Positions 1 through 5,474 are shown, numbered from the stretch's first letter. The stretch is 5,474 bases of DNA from an uncultured Erysipelotrichaceae bacterium (GCA_947573745.1 CANPGX010000081.1:1-5474); one strand, 5' to 3'. Numbers and translations are program-made. The notes: generated from the sequence alone by a model not told the origin.

Positions 1-375
1 ACCCTACGTGTTTCGTTAAGTGATGATCCTGTAGAAGAAATTAAAGTAGCTAAGGCCATTCTCAAAGAATTTCACCTTCGTGATCACGAACCTACACTGA
101 TTTCCTGTCCAACATGTGGACGTATTCAATATGATCTTATTCCTATTGCTAAAGAAATTGAATCTTTCTTAACAACGATTCATCAAGATATCACTGTCGC
201 CATCATGGGATGTGCTGTCAATGGACCTGGAGAAGCACGCCATGCTGATATTGGTATTGCTGGTGGTGTTCGTGAAGGATTATTATTTAAAAAAGGGAAA
301 ATTATAAAAAAGGTCAAGCAAGAAGATATCGTTGATACTCTAAAGGAAGAAATTCTTGCTATGGTGCAATCATGA
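1..375 (+). CDS. ispG: 4-hydroxy-3-methylbut-2-enyl diphosphate synthase (IspG/GcpE), C-terminal part; 5' end outside window
   Basis: IspG converts 2-C-methyl-D-erythritol 2,4-cyclodiphosphate to HMBPP, the penultimate step of the MEP isoprenoid pathway, in the cytoplasm. The visible 124 residues read in frame 1 from the window edge to TGA at 373-375. They contain the complete [4Fe-4S]-binding domain: the SCPTCGR motif (Cys at local residues 36 and 39) and MGCAVNGPGEARHADIGIAGG (Cys 71, Glu 78). The spacing C-x2-C, then about 32 residues to the third Cys, then seven to the Glu, matches the three-Cys plus one-Glu cluster ligation known for this family. The N-terminal TIM-barrel portion lies left of the window. 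The stop codon overlaps the start of the next gene (ATGA), so the two are probably co-transcribed and translationally coupled. The fragment looks intact, with no frameshift. Identification is very secure. Confidence 0.96.
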   Translation, partial: TLRVSLSDDPVEEIKVAKAILKEFHLRDHEPTLISCPTCGRIQYDLIPIAKEIESFLTTIHQDITVAIMGCAVNGPGEARHADIGIAGGVREGLLFKKGKIIKKVKQEDIVDTLKEEILAMVQS

Positions 376-1127
376 AATGTATCTCATGGAATGTCAATGG
401 CATTAGAGCCTGTGTTCAAAAAGGATTTAAAGATGTTTTCCAGACATTAGATGCTGATATTTTTTGTCTACAAGAAACTAAACTACAAGAAGGACAGCTC
501 GATCTTTCTTTTGAAGGTTATCATAGCTATTGGAACTATGCTTTAAAAAAGGGTTATTCAGGTACTGCCATTTTCACAAAACAAAAACCACAACATGTTT
601 TCTATGGTATTCAAAAACCACAACATGACCAAGAAGGACGTGTCATTACACTTGAGTTTGATCATTACTATTTTATCACGGTCTATACGCCTAACTCACA
701 AAACGAACTTCAACGTCTAGACTATCGTTTAAGTTTTGAAGATGATTTTCTTGATTATTTATTGCATTTGACCTCTCATAAACCAGTCATTTTCTGTGGT
801 GATTTAAATGTAGCACATCAAAATATTGACTTAAAAAATCCTCAATCTAATCATCATAACGCTGGTTTTACAGATCAAGAACGTCAAAAGATGGATCGTT
901 TACTTCAAAGTGGATTTATAGACACCTTCCGTTATCTCTACCCTTGCCAAGAGGCCAGCTATACTTGGTGGTCCTATCGTTTCAATGCCAGAAAAAATAA
1001 TGCTGGTTGGCGAATTGACTATTTTATTGTTTCTCAAGATCTCAAAGATAAGATCCAAGAAGCTAAGATCCATCCAGACATCTTAGGTTCCGATCATTGT
1101 CCTATCGAATTAGATATTGATATATAA
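372..1127 (+). CDS. exoA: Exodeoxyribonuclease III / ExoA-type AP endonuclease
   Basis: This 251-residue protein belongs to the Mg-dependent exonuclease III/APE1 family. These enzymes incise DNA 5' to abasic sites during base-excision repair and usually have 3'-phosphodiesterase or 3'-5' exonuclease activity. The whole catalytic set is visible: SWNVNG with N7, LQETK with E35, YTPNSQ with Y105, GDLNVAH with D144 and N146, WRIDYF with D216, and the terminal GSDHCP with D241 and H242. The WWSYRFNAR segment (199-207) and DQEGRVITLEF are typical of the Bacillus ExoA subgroup. Its length matches the roughly 250 residues of that subgroup, so it is complete. The ATG overlaps the ispG TGA by four bases and has no good Shine-Dalgarno nearby, which suggests translation by re-initiation from ispG. 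The symbol exoA is the Bacillus name; xth is the equivalent in enterobacteria. A 16-bp direct repeat lies inside the gene (see the repeat entry). Confidence 0.95.
   Translation: MKCISWNVNGIRACVQKGFKDVFQTLDADIFCLQETKLQEGQLDLSFEGYHSYWNYALKKGYSGTAIFTKQKPQHVFYGIQKPQHDQEGRVITLEFDHYYFITVYTPNSQNELQRLDYRLSFEDDFLDYLLHLTSHKPVIFCGDLNVAHQNIDLKNPQSNHHNAGFTDQERQKMDRLLQSGFIDTFRYLYPCQEASYTWWSYRFNARKNNAGWRIDYFIVSQDLKDKIQEAKIHPDILGSDHCPIELDIDI
582..627 (+). repeat. Pair of 16-bp exact direct repeats within the AP endonuclease gene
   Basis: CAAAAACCACAACATG occurs at 582-597 and again at 612-627, a period of exactly 30 bp, so both copies are in the same reading frame. Each encodes QKPQH (residues 71-75 and 81-85). 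From memory of Bacillus ExoA, the aligned stretch has the same length, so the second copy appears to have replaced sequence rather than been inserted. The region lies on the surface loop side of the fold, ahead of the conserved DQEGRV motif, and is not catalytic. Confidence 0.7.
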
Positions 1128-1133
1128 AAGGAG
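1127..1133 (+). promoter_or_regulatory. Ribosome binding site deciding the HAD hydrolase start
   Basis: AAAGGAG lies seven bases before the ATG at 1141. It is a near-perfect Shine-Dalgarno sequence and supports that ATG over the in-frame TTG at 1117, which lies upstream of this site and inside the preceding gene. Confidence 0.85.
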
Positions 1134-1140
1134 AAAAATA

Positions 1141-1911
1141 ATGATAAAAGCAATTTTTTTTGATATTGATGGTACACTTGTTAGTTTCAAAACACATTCT
1201 GTCCCTGAAAATGTCTTTAAGGCTTTAGAAACACTGCAAAAAAAAGGTATTCGATTATTTATTGCTACAGGAAGAGGAAAAGATGGTCTTGATGTGCTTC
1301 ATGATTTTCCTTTTGATGGTTATATTACTTTAAATGGTCAATATTGCTTTAATCAAAAAGAAATCATTTATGAAAACACCTTTAAAAAAGAAGATTTAGA
1401 CATCTTAATGCATTATCTTGAAGAACATCCTTTCCCTTGTGGTTTTACTTTAGAACATACAAAATACTTTAATTTTCGCAATGAACAGGTGGACGCTATT
1501 CATGAAATTACACATAATGATGATCATCCTGCACGAGATTGTTCTAATATTCCTCATGAAAAAGTTTATCAATGCATGTGCTTTATCGATGAAAAACAAG
1601 AAGCTCAAATGATGGCTTTATTACCTCATTGTTTAAGTGCTAGATGGCATCCTAGTTTTACGGATTTATCACCTAAAGGTGGAAGCAAACAAAAAGGTAT
1701 TGATGAATTTTTGAAGTATTACCATCTTGATCTATCAGAAACCATGGCTTTTGGCGACGGTGGTAATGATATTCCTATGCTAAAACATGTCGCTTTGAGT
1801 GTCGCTATGGGAAATGCCTCTTTTGAAGTGAAAGCCATTGCTGACTATGTCACCACTGATATTCATGAAGATGGCATCATTCATGCTTTAAAACATTTTG
1901 GTTTATTATAA
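1141..1911 (+). CDS. Cof-type HAD-IIB family phosphatase, substrate unknown
   Basis: This 256-residue cytoplasmic protein is a haloacid-dehalogenase superfamily hydrolase of the Cof/HAD-IIB branch, whose members dephosphorylate sugar phosphates, cofactors such as FMN or PLP, and similar small metabolites. All four motifs are visible. Motif I is FFDIDGTL, with nucleophile D8 and acid/base D10. Motif II is FIATGRG, with T43. The motif III lysine lies in GGSKQKGIDEF (K183 or K185). Motif IV is FGDGGNDIPML, with D206, N209 and D210. The segment between motifs II and III (about 85-175) is the expected place and size for a C2-type cap, which sets substrate choice. The start at 1141 is chosen because of the AAAGGAG just before it; the longer frame from TTG 1117 would add eight residues before the conserved MIKAIFFDIDGT opening. 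The gene follows the AP endonuclease by 13 bp and is probably the last of the ispG operon, since a strong hairpin follows. The sequence does not reveal its substrate. Confidence 0.93.
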   Translation: MIKAIFFDIDGTLVSFKTHSVPENVFKALETLQKKGIRLFIATGRGKDGLDVLHDFPFDGYITLNGQYCFNQKEIIYENTFKKEDLDILMHYLEEHPFPCGFTLEHTKYFNFRNEQVDAIHEITHNDDHPARDCSNIPHEKVYQCMCFIDEKQEAQMMALLPHCLSARWHPSFTDLSPKGGSKQKGIDEFLKYYHLDLSETMAFGDGGNDIPMLKHVALSVAMGNASFEVKAIADYVTTDIHEDGIIHALKHFGLL

Positions 1912-1938
1912 AAATTATATTTCATAAGGTCAGTCAAG

Positions 1939-1977
1939 AAAAAAAGTGATACTATCAAATAAAGTATCACTTTTTCT
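1939..1977. terminator. Bidirectional intrinsic terminator between convergent genes
   Basis: AAAAAGTGATAC (1941-1952) and GTATCACTTTTT (1964-1975) are perfect inverted repeats of 12 bp, extended by one T-A pair inward. The left arm is preceded by further A and the right arm is rich in T, so each strand gives a hairpin with a 3' U tract: seven U on the minus-strand transcript, five on the plus-strand transcript. It sits about 30 bp after the HAD gene stop and about 40 bp after the stop of the opposing AICAR transformylase gene, and should end both transcripts. Confidence 0.88.
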
Positions 1978-2012
1978 TCAATCTAAAAGCTACAATATAT
2001 GTCATATCTGCT

Positions 2013-3188
2013 TTAATGATGAAATAATCTTACTTTCGTAAAAGCCATCACCATATCATATTTATCACATGTCTCAATCACATGATCATCACGAATGGAA
2101 CCACCTGGTTGTGCCACATAACAAACACCACTACGATGGGCTCTTTCAATATTATCTCCAAATGGGAAAAATGCATCACTACCTAGACTGACACCGGTGA
2201 AAGTTTTTAACCAAGCTTCCTTTTCCTCTTTTGTCAAAGGTTCTGGTTTGGTTTGAAAAATCGTTGGCCAAACATCTTCTGATAAAACATCTTGATCATC
2301 TTCTGAAATATAAAGGTCAATCGCATTGTCACGATCAGCGCGTTTAATTCCTGAAATAAAGTTTAATGACAATACTTTTGGATGTTGGCGTAAATACCAA
2401 ATATCTGCTTTATTTCCTGCCAAACGTGTACAATGAATACGAGATTGTTGTCCTGCGCCAATTCCAATCGCTTGACCATCTTTAACATAACATACAGAAT
2501 TGGATTGGGTATATTTTAAAGTAATTAAAGCAATGATCAAATCACGTTTTGCCCCTTCAGGAAGATGTTTATTTTGTGTCGGTCTATCCTCCAACAAAGT
2601 TTCATCAATCTTGACATCATTTCTTCCTTGCTCAAAAGTGATACCATAGACCTCTTTTGTTTCGATAGATTCTGGTTTATAACTAGGATCTATTTGAACG
2701 ACACAGTAAGTTCCTTTTCTTTTTTTCTTAAGAATATCTAAGGCTTCTTTTGAATAAGAAGGGGCGATGATACCATCACTGACTTCCCTTAATAGAAAGG
2801 ATGCTGTCTGTGCATCGCATTCATCTGATAAAGCCACAAAGTCACCATAGCTTGACATACGATCCGCTCCTCTTGCACGTATATAAGCGCTCGCTATAGG
2901 AGAAAGTTCTTTTCCTTCAACAAAATAAATTTTTTGCATAGTTTCATCTAAAGGTAAAGCTACTGCCGCACCAGCAGGTGAAACATGTTTAAATGAAGCA
3001 GCAGCCGGTAAGTGTGTTGCCTCTTTTAGTTCTTTCACTAATTGATAACTATTTAAAGCATCTAATAAGTTGATATACCCTGGCTTACCATTAAGAATGG
3101 TGATAGGTAAGTCATCATCATGTTTCATATAAATACGGGCTGGTTTTTGATTAGGATTACATCCATATTTCAATTCTAATTCTTTCAT
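2013..3188 (-). CDS. purH: Stand-alone AICAR transformylase (phosphoribosylaminoimidazolecarboxamide formyltransferase, PurH C-terminal domain only)
   Basis: This 391-residue protein transfers the formyl group of 10-formyl-THF to AICAR (ZMP), giving FAICAR, the ninth step of de novo purine synthesis. It corresponds only to the AICARFT domain of bifunctional PurH: the N-terminal MGS-like IMP cyclohydrolase domain is absent. Family signatures are LKYGCNPNQKPAR (6-18), AASFKHVSPAGAA (63-75) with the catalytic Lys67-His68 pair, RGADRMSSYGDF (106-117), GIGAGQQSRIHCTRLAG, LGSDAFFPFGDNIERA and QPGGSIRDDHVI, ending in FTKVRLFHH. The start is the ATG at 3186-3188, five bases after AAAGGAG. The reading frame stays open 30 codons further to a GTG at 3278, but that part is the riboswitch and its terminator. 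The gene has its own promoter and a ZTP riboswitch, and it stops at the shared bidirectional terminator. A separate IMP cyclohydrolase would be needed elsewhere in the genome to close the inosine ring. The symbol is given in its domain-level sense only. Confidence 0.94.
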   Translation of the reverse strand: MKELELKYGCNPNQKPARIYMKHDDDLPITILNGKPGYINLLDALNSYQLVKELKEATHLPAAASFKHVSPAGAAVALPLDETMQKIYFVEGKELSPIASAYIRARGADRMSSYGDFVALSDECDAQTASFLLREVSDGIIAPSYSKEALDILKKKRKGTYCVVQIDPSYKPESIETKEVYGITFEQGRNDVKIDETLLEDRPTQNKHLPEGAKRDLIIALITLKYTQSNSVCYVKDGQAIGIGAGQQSRIHCTRLAGNKADIWYLRQHPKVLSLNFISGIKRADRDNAIDLYISEDDQDVLSEDVWPTIFQTKPEPLTKEEKEAWLKTFTGVSLGSDAFFPFGDNIERAHRSGVCYVAQPGGSIRDDHVIETCDKYDMVMAFTKVRLFHH

Positions 3189-3193
3189 AATTG

Positions 3194-3200
3194 CTCCTTT
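3194..3200 (-). promoter_or_regulatory. Ribosome binding site of the AICAR transformylase gene
   Basis: On the minus strand AAAGGAG precedes the ATG at 3188 by five bases. It lies just beyond the U tract of the leader terminator and is not part of that hairpin. Regulation is therefore more likely by transcription termination than by blocking ribosome access. It also fixes the start codon against the upstream in-frame GTG and ATG candidates. Confidence 0.88.
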
Positions 3201-3204
3201 CACT

Positions 3205-3246
3205 AAAAAAGCCAACAATCCAGGCATCTTCGCCCAGACGGTCGGC
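3205..3246 (-). terminator. Riboswitch expression-platform terminator
   Basis: On the minus strand, GCCGAC (3246-3241) pairs with GTTGGC (3216-3211) and GTCTGGGC (3239-3232) pairs with GCCTGGAT (3225-3218). The result is a 14-pair stem with one C-T mismatch and a GAAGAT hexaloop, followed directly by six T (3210-3205). The left arm contains the 3' conserved element of the ZTP aptamer (CCGTCTGGGC), so aptamer and terminator cannot form together. The arrangement predicts a ligand-activated (ON) transcriptional switch. Confidence 0.9.
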
Positions 3247-3296
3247 ATCATTCCATTATATTCCCTGTGGTTATCCACTTCCGTCAGTCATATAAC
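3232..3296 (-). ncRNA. ZTP (pfl motif) riboswitch aptamer upstream of AICAR transformylase
   Basis: Reading the minus strand, the leader shows the parts of the ZTP/ZMP-sensing riboswitch class in order. P1 is TTATAT (3295-3290) paired with ATATAA (3261-3256). The conserved strand GACTGACGG (3289-3281) follows, then AA. P2 is GTGG (3278-3275) with CCAC (3270-3267), closed by an ATAA loop, then AGGGA (3266-3262). After a short linker comes GCCGACCGTCTGGGC (3246-3232). GACGG (3285-3281) is complementary to CCGTC (3241-3237), giving the five-pair pseudoknot that corresponds to GGCG/CGCC in better-known members. ZTP riboswitches are known to control purine and one-carbon genes including purH, and here the downstream gene consumes ZMP itself, so signal and target agree. 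The six P1 pairs are all A-U, which is weak. Class assignment is by recognition of the consensus, not by a covariance-model search. Confidence 0.92.
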
Positions 3297-3303
3297 TACT
3301 TTT

Positions 3304-3332
3304 AGTTTAGTATAAAATAAAGTAAGAGTCAA
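3304..3332 (-). promoter_or_regulatory. Predicted sigma-A promoter for the ZTP riboswitch-AICAR transformylase transcript
   Basis: On the minus strand, TTGACT (3332-3327) is a five-of-six match to the -35 hexamer. A 17-bp AT-rich spacer leads to TAAACT (3309-3304), a four-of-six match to the -10. The predicted start of transcription is near A3297/G3296, immediately before the P1 helix of the aptamer, which is where a riboswitch leader should begin. A 12-bp palindrome, CTTTTTAAAAAG (3335-3346), lies just upstream of the -35 and may simply be AT-rich upstream sequence. I saw no PurR-type box. Confidence 0.72.
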
Positions 3333-3380
3333 AACTTTTTAAAAAGATTTCTTTCATGGATCATATTTTTTTACTGCTTT

Positions 3381-4250
3381 TTATTTAAGTCCTTCTTCAA
3401 ACTTTCCTTTTCTAAACATTTCAATTTCTTTTTGATAAGGAGCCTTTTCTCCAACATAAGGCGTTTCTAAGATTTTAGGGACGCTTGCTAGTTTGGGATG
3501 ATGGACAATATGATTTAAAATATCAAAGCCTATATATCCATATCCTATATTTTCATGTCGATCTTTGTGCGCTCCAATAGGATTTTTAGAATCATTGACA
3601 TGAACCACAAGAATACGCTCTAATCCAAATAACCTCTCTACATCATCCAAAAGTTCATCAAACTGAGATAGATCATAACCAGCATCATGGAGATGACATG
3701 TATCTAAACATAGACCTAATAAGTGCTGATGTTTAACACCATCAAAAATGACCTTTAGTTCTTCTAAGCACTTCCCCACTTCGCTTCCCTTACCAGCCAT
3801 GGTTTCTAAAGCAATATGCACTGAACTATCTTCTTTTAAGACTTGATTAAGTCCATCAATAATATATTTTAAACCAACTTCACTGCCTGCTTTGACATGA
3901 CTACCAGGATGTAACACTAATCGTGTTGCCCCGATAGCTTCACATCTTTCAATTTCCTGGCTTAAAAACTGTACTGCAAGTTCATAAGTTTCTTTCTTCA
4001 TCGAATTTCCTAAATTAATAATATAAGGTGCATGAACAACCACATTCTTCATGTCAATACCCGTTTCCTTCATCAAAGCCTTGGCTTCTTCGATTTTAAG
4101 TTGTGAAATAGGTTTTCTAAACGTATTTTGTGGTGCCCCTGTATAAAACATAAAGGTATTAGCTTGATAAGATAAAGCTTCTTTAACACTGCCTAACAAC
4201 ATGTCTTTGCCATTCATCGATACATGGCTACCAATGATTAATTCATCCAT
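3381..4250 (-). CDS. nfo: Endonuclease IV (Nfo), zinc-dependent AP endonuclease
   Basis: Endonuclease IV cleaves the DNA backbone 5' to abasic sites and removes blocking 3' groups in base-excision repair, using three zinc ions in a TIM barrel. All nine expected metal ligands are visible in this 289-residue protein: H73 (VVVHAPY), H114 (LVLHPGSH), E149 (IALETMAGKG), D183 and H186 (LCLDTCHLHDAGYD), H217 (VVHVNDSK), D230 and H232 (HKDRHENIGYG), and E262 (KILETPY). The opening IGSHVSM is standard. The start is the ATG at 4248-4250, giving the family's normal N-terminus; a GTG at 4275-4277 would add nine residues, overlapping the upstream helicase gene. The ATG follows the helicase TAG after a single base and has only a weak purine-rich ribosome site, so translational coupling is likely. 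No strong terminator follows, so some read-through into the riboswitch leader is possible. Confidence 0.95.
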   Translation of the reverse strand: MDELIIGSHVSMNGKDMLLGSVKEALSYQANTFMFYTGAPQNTFRKPISQLKIEEAKALMKETGIDMKNVVVHAPYIINLGNSMKKETYELAVQFLSQEIERCEAIGATRLVLHPGSHVKAGSEVGLKYIIDGLNQVLKEDSSVHIALETMAGKGSEVGKCLEELKVIFDGVKHQHLLGLCLDTCHLHDAGYDLSQFDELLDDVERLFGLERILVVHVNDSKNPIGAHKDRHENIGYGYIGFDILNHIVHHPKLASVPKILETPYVGEKAPYQKEIEMFRKGKFEEGLK

Positions 4251-4251
4251 A

Positions 4252-5474
4252 CTATTCTTCACTCTCTCTTTGTGCACGTTGATTCATCTTAGCACGTTCT
4301 TTTTTCTGACGTGCAATATCTTTTTGAATGATTGCTCTTTTTTGCTTACGCACTAAAGTTTCAATTTCTCTTTTTCTTTTCTTTTTATAGCCAGGCTTCA
4401 CTTTAACTGGTTTTTTAATAATCTTCTGAACTTGTTTTTCTAATTCTGTCGGTTCTTTAATGCGCGTCTTACGGCGTTCTCTTTCCTTAAGTTCTACCCA
4501 TTGTCCTTGTTTATAGTCCATCTGTTTAAAAGTGATGCCTTTCTTTTCCAATAACTTCACTTTATCTTCATTTTTTGAATCATATAATGTATAAGCCACG
4601 CCGGTATACTTACCACGACCACAACGGCCACTACGATGAATATAAAAATCTAATTCCTTAGGTAGATCCATACTGATGACATGACTGACACCATCAATAT
4701 CAATACCTCTGGCAGCGATATCCGTCGCTACAATATATTGATAATCCATATTTTTAATACGACGCATCATCTGTCTTCTTTCGCGTGGTTGTAAATCACC
4801 ATGAATTTCCCCTACACGATAACCATCTTCTCGTAAGCGATAAGATAACTGACTGGCTTCTTCTCGTGTATTACAGAAAATCAAACATATGTAAGGATCA
4901 ATTCCTTCCATTAAATTTTTTAAAACACTATAACGATCACGATGTTTTGTAGGTACCAAGATATGTTCAACATTCTTTTCATTGAAACGATCTTCTTTTA
5001 TTTCTACTAATTGAGGATTTTTCATATATTTTCTTAAAAAAGGTCTTAAGTTTTGTGGAATGGTGGCAGAGAAAACAAGCATTTGTAAGTCTTCTTTCAT
5101 TTTTCCAGCAACAGCATCAATATCTTCTAAATAGCCAAATTCTAGCGTCATATCAGCTTCATCCACCACAAAAATGGATGATGTCGTAATCTTTAAAGCC
5201 TGTTCATCTAATGAAAGATCTTTAATTCTACCTGGGGTACCAATCACAATATGGGGTTGCGTAGAAAGTTTATCCATCGCTTTTTGGCGATCACTTCCCC
5301 CGACCATTAAAGATACACGTAGCCCTGGCATGGACTGCATAAATACTTTACAATTCTCATAAATTTGACTCGCCAATTCACGTGTTGGTGCAGTAATGGT
5401 TGCTTGTACCTTTTCTTGTGAAATATCGATACGTTGCATCACTGGTAATAAAAAAGCATGTGTCTTCCCAGAGC
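4252..5474 (-). CDS. cshB: DEAD-box RNA helicase, CshB-like; N-terminus outside window
   Basis: This is an ATP-dependent RNA helicase expected to act in ribosome assembly, mRNA turnover or cold adaptation. The reading frame continues through the right edge: the first visible codons read SGKTHAFLLP, the end of the Walker A motif I, so the GTG at 5442 is not the start and the Q motif is lost. About 406 residues are visible. Motifs in order are PTRELASQ (Ia), GG and TPGR (Ib), VVDEAD (II), FSATIP (III), LIFCNTREEA (IV), VATDIAARGIDI (V) and HRSGRCGRG (VI), covering both RecA-like domains. The last 90 or so residues form a very basic Lys/Arg-rich tail, likely for RNA binding. Motif detail (SATIPQNLRPFLRKYM) and the following nfo gene resemble Bacillus subtilis CshB (YqfR), which is also next to nfo (yqfS). 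The DEAD-box call is certain; the CshB subfamily assignment is less so. Confidence 0.93.
   Translation of the reverse strand, partial: SGKTHAFLLPVMQRIDISQEKVQATITAPTRELASQIYENCKVFMQSMPGLRVSLMVGGSDRQKAMDKLSTQPHIVIGTPGRIKDLSLDEQALKITTSSIFVVDEADMTLEFGYLEDIDAVAGKMKEDLQMLVFSATIPQNLRPFLRKYMKNPQLVEIKEDRFNEKNVEHILVPTKHRDRYSVLKNLMEGIDPYICLIFCNTREEASQLSYRLREDGYRVGEIHGDLQPRERRQMMRRIKNMDYQYIVATDIAARGIDIDGVSHVISMDLPKELDFYIHRSGRCGRGKYTGVAYTLYDSKNEDKVKLLEKKGITFKQMDYKQGQWVELKERERRKTRIKEPTELEKQVQKIIKKPVKVKPGYKKKRKREIETLVRKQKRAIIQKDIARQKKERAKMNQRAQRESEE

Noticed and set aside
1117..1140. Eight-residue N-terminal extension of the HAD hydrolase from a TTG
   Set aside because: The TTG lies inside the preceding gene and upstream of a strong AAAGGAG that serves the ATG at 1141; the family N-terminus begins at that ATG.
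3205..3296. Alternative reading of the leader as a THF (folE) or purine riboswitch
   Set aside because: The GACUG strand, P2 followed by AGGGA, and the CCGUCUGGGC element fit the ZTP class; I see none of the conserved core of the THF or purine aptamers.
3333..3360. Possible terminator after nfo, including the palindrome CTTTTTAAAAAG and AAAG/CTTT pairing
   Set aside because: The stems are short, entirely or mostly A-T, with little or no loop, so they would not form a convincing intrinsic terminator.
4251..4277. Longer nfo start at GTG 4277
   Set aside because: It adds nine charged residues before the standard IGSHVSM opening and overlaps the helicase end; the ATG at 4250 fits the family better, although the RBS evidence is weak for both.
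5174..5362. Plus-strand open frame of 62 codons
   Set aside because: It lies wholly antisense to the conserved helicase core, from the region coding for motif II back towards motif Ia, has no RBS, and its translation resembles no known family.
5440..5442. GTG as the helicase start codon
   Set aside because: The frame continues upstream to the window edge and encodes SGKT of the Walker A motif, so the gene is cut by the window rather than starting here.

Overview
This is a 5.5 kb AT-rich chromosomal window of housekeeping genes, most likely from a low-G+C Bacillota (Firmicutes). The AICAR transformylase without a cyclohydrolase domain and the general protein character suggest a gut Erysipelotrichia or Clostridia-like lineage; this placement is inferred from recall of the families, not from a search. 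I see no mobile elements, CRISPR arrays, tRNA or rRNA genes.

Layout: two converging gene groups. The plus-strand group (1-1911) holds the C-terminal third of ispG (cut by the left edge), an ExoIII/ExoA-type AP endonuclease that overlaps the ispG stop by 4 bp, and a Cof-type HAD phosphatase 13 bp further on. The group ends at a strong, nearly symmetric hairpin (about 1939-1977) that should terminate transcription from both sides. The minus-strand group reads leftward from the right edge: a CshB-like DEAD-box RNA helicase (N-terminus lost at the right edge), endonuclease IV (nfo) starting one base after the helicase stop, then a promoter, a ZTP riboswitch with its expression-platform terminator, and a stand-alone AICAR transformylase.

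The most informative element is the leader at about 3205-3297. It has the hallmarks of the ZTP (pfl) riboswitch class: a P1 helix, the GACUG-type strand, the P2 hairpin followed by AGGGA, and a CCGUCUGGGC 3' element whose CCGUC complements GACGG upstream. The 3' element is also the left arm of a 14-pair terminator hairpin followed by six U. When ZMP/ZTP (the substrate of the AICAR transformylase, and its triphosphate) accumulates for lack of 10-formyl-THF, aptamer folding should block the terminator and switch the gene on. The gene's 30-codon upstream reading-frame extension lies inside this RNA and is not protein.

Functionally the window joins isoprenoid synthesis (IspG), base-excision repair (two unrelated AP endonuclease families within 4 kb), RNA remodelling (CshB) and purine synthesis (AICAR transformylase under riboswitch control). 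The cshB-nfo pair resembles the yqfR-yqfS neighbourhood I recall from Bacillus subtilis. Apart from the riboswitch-controlled single-domain transformylase, these are conserved core genes, and I see no undescribed multi-gene system.
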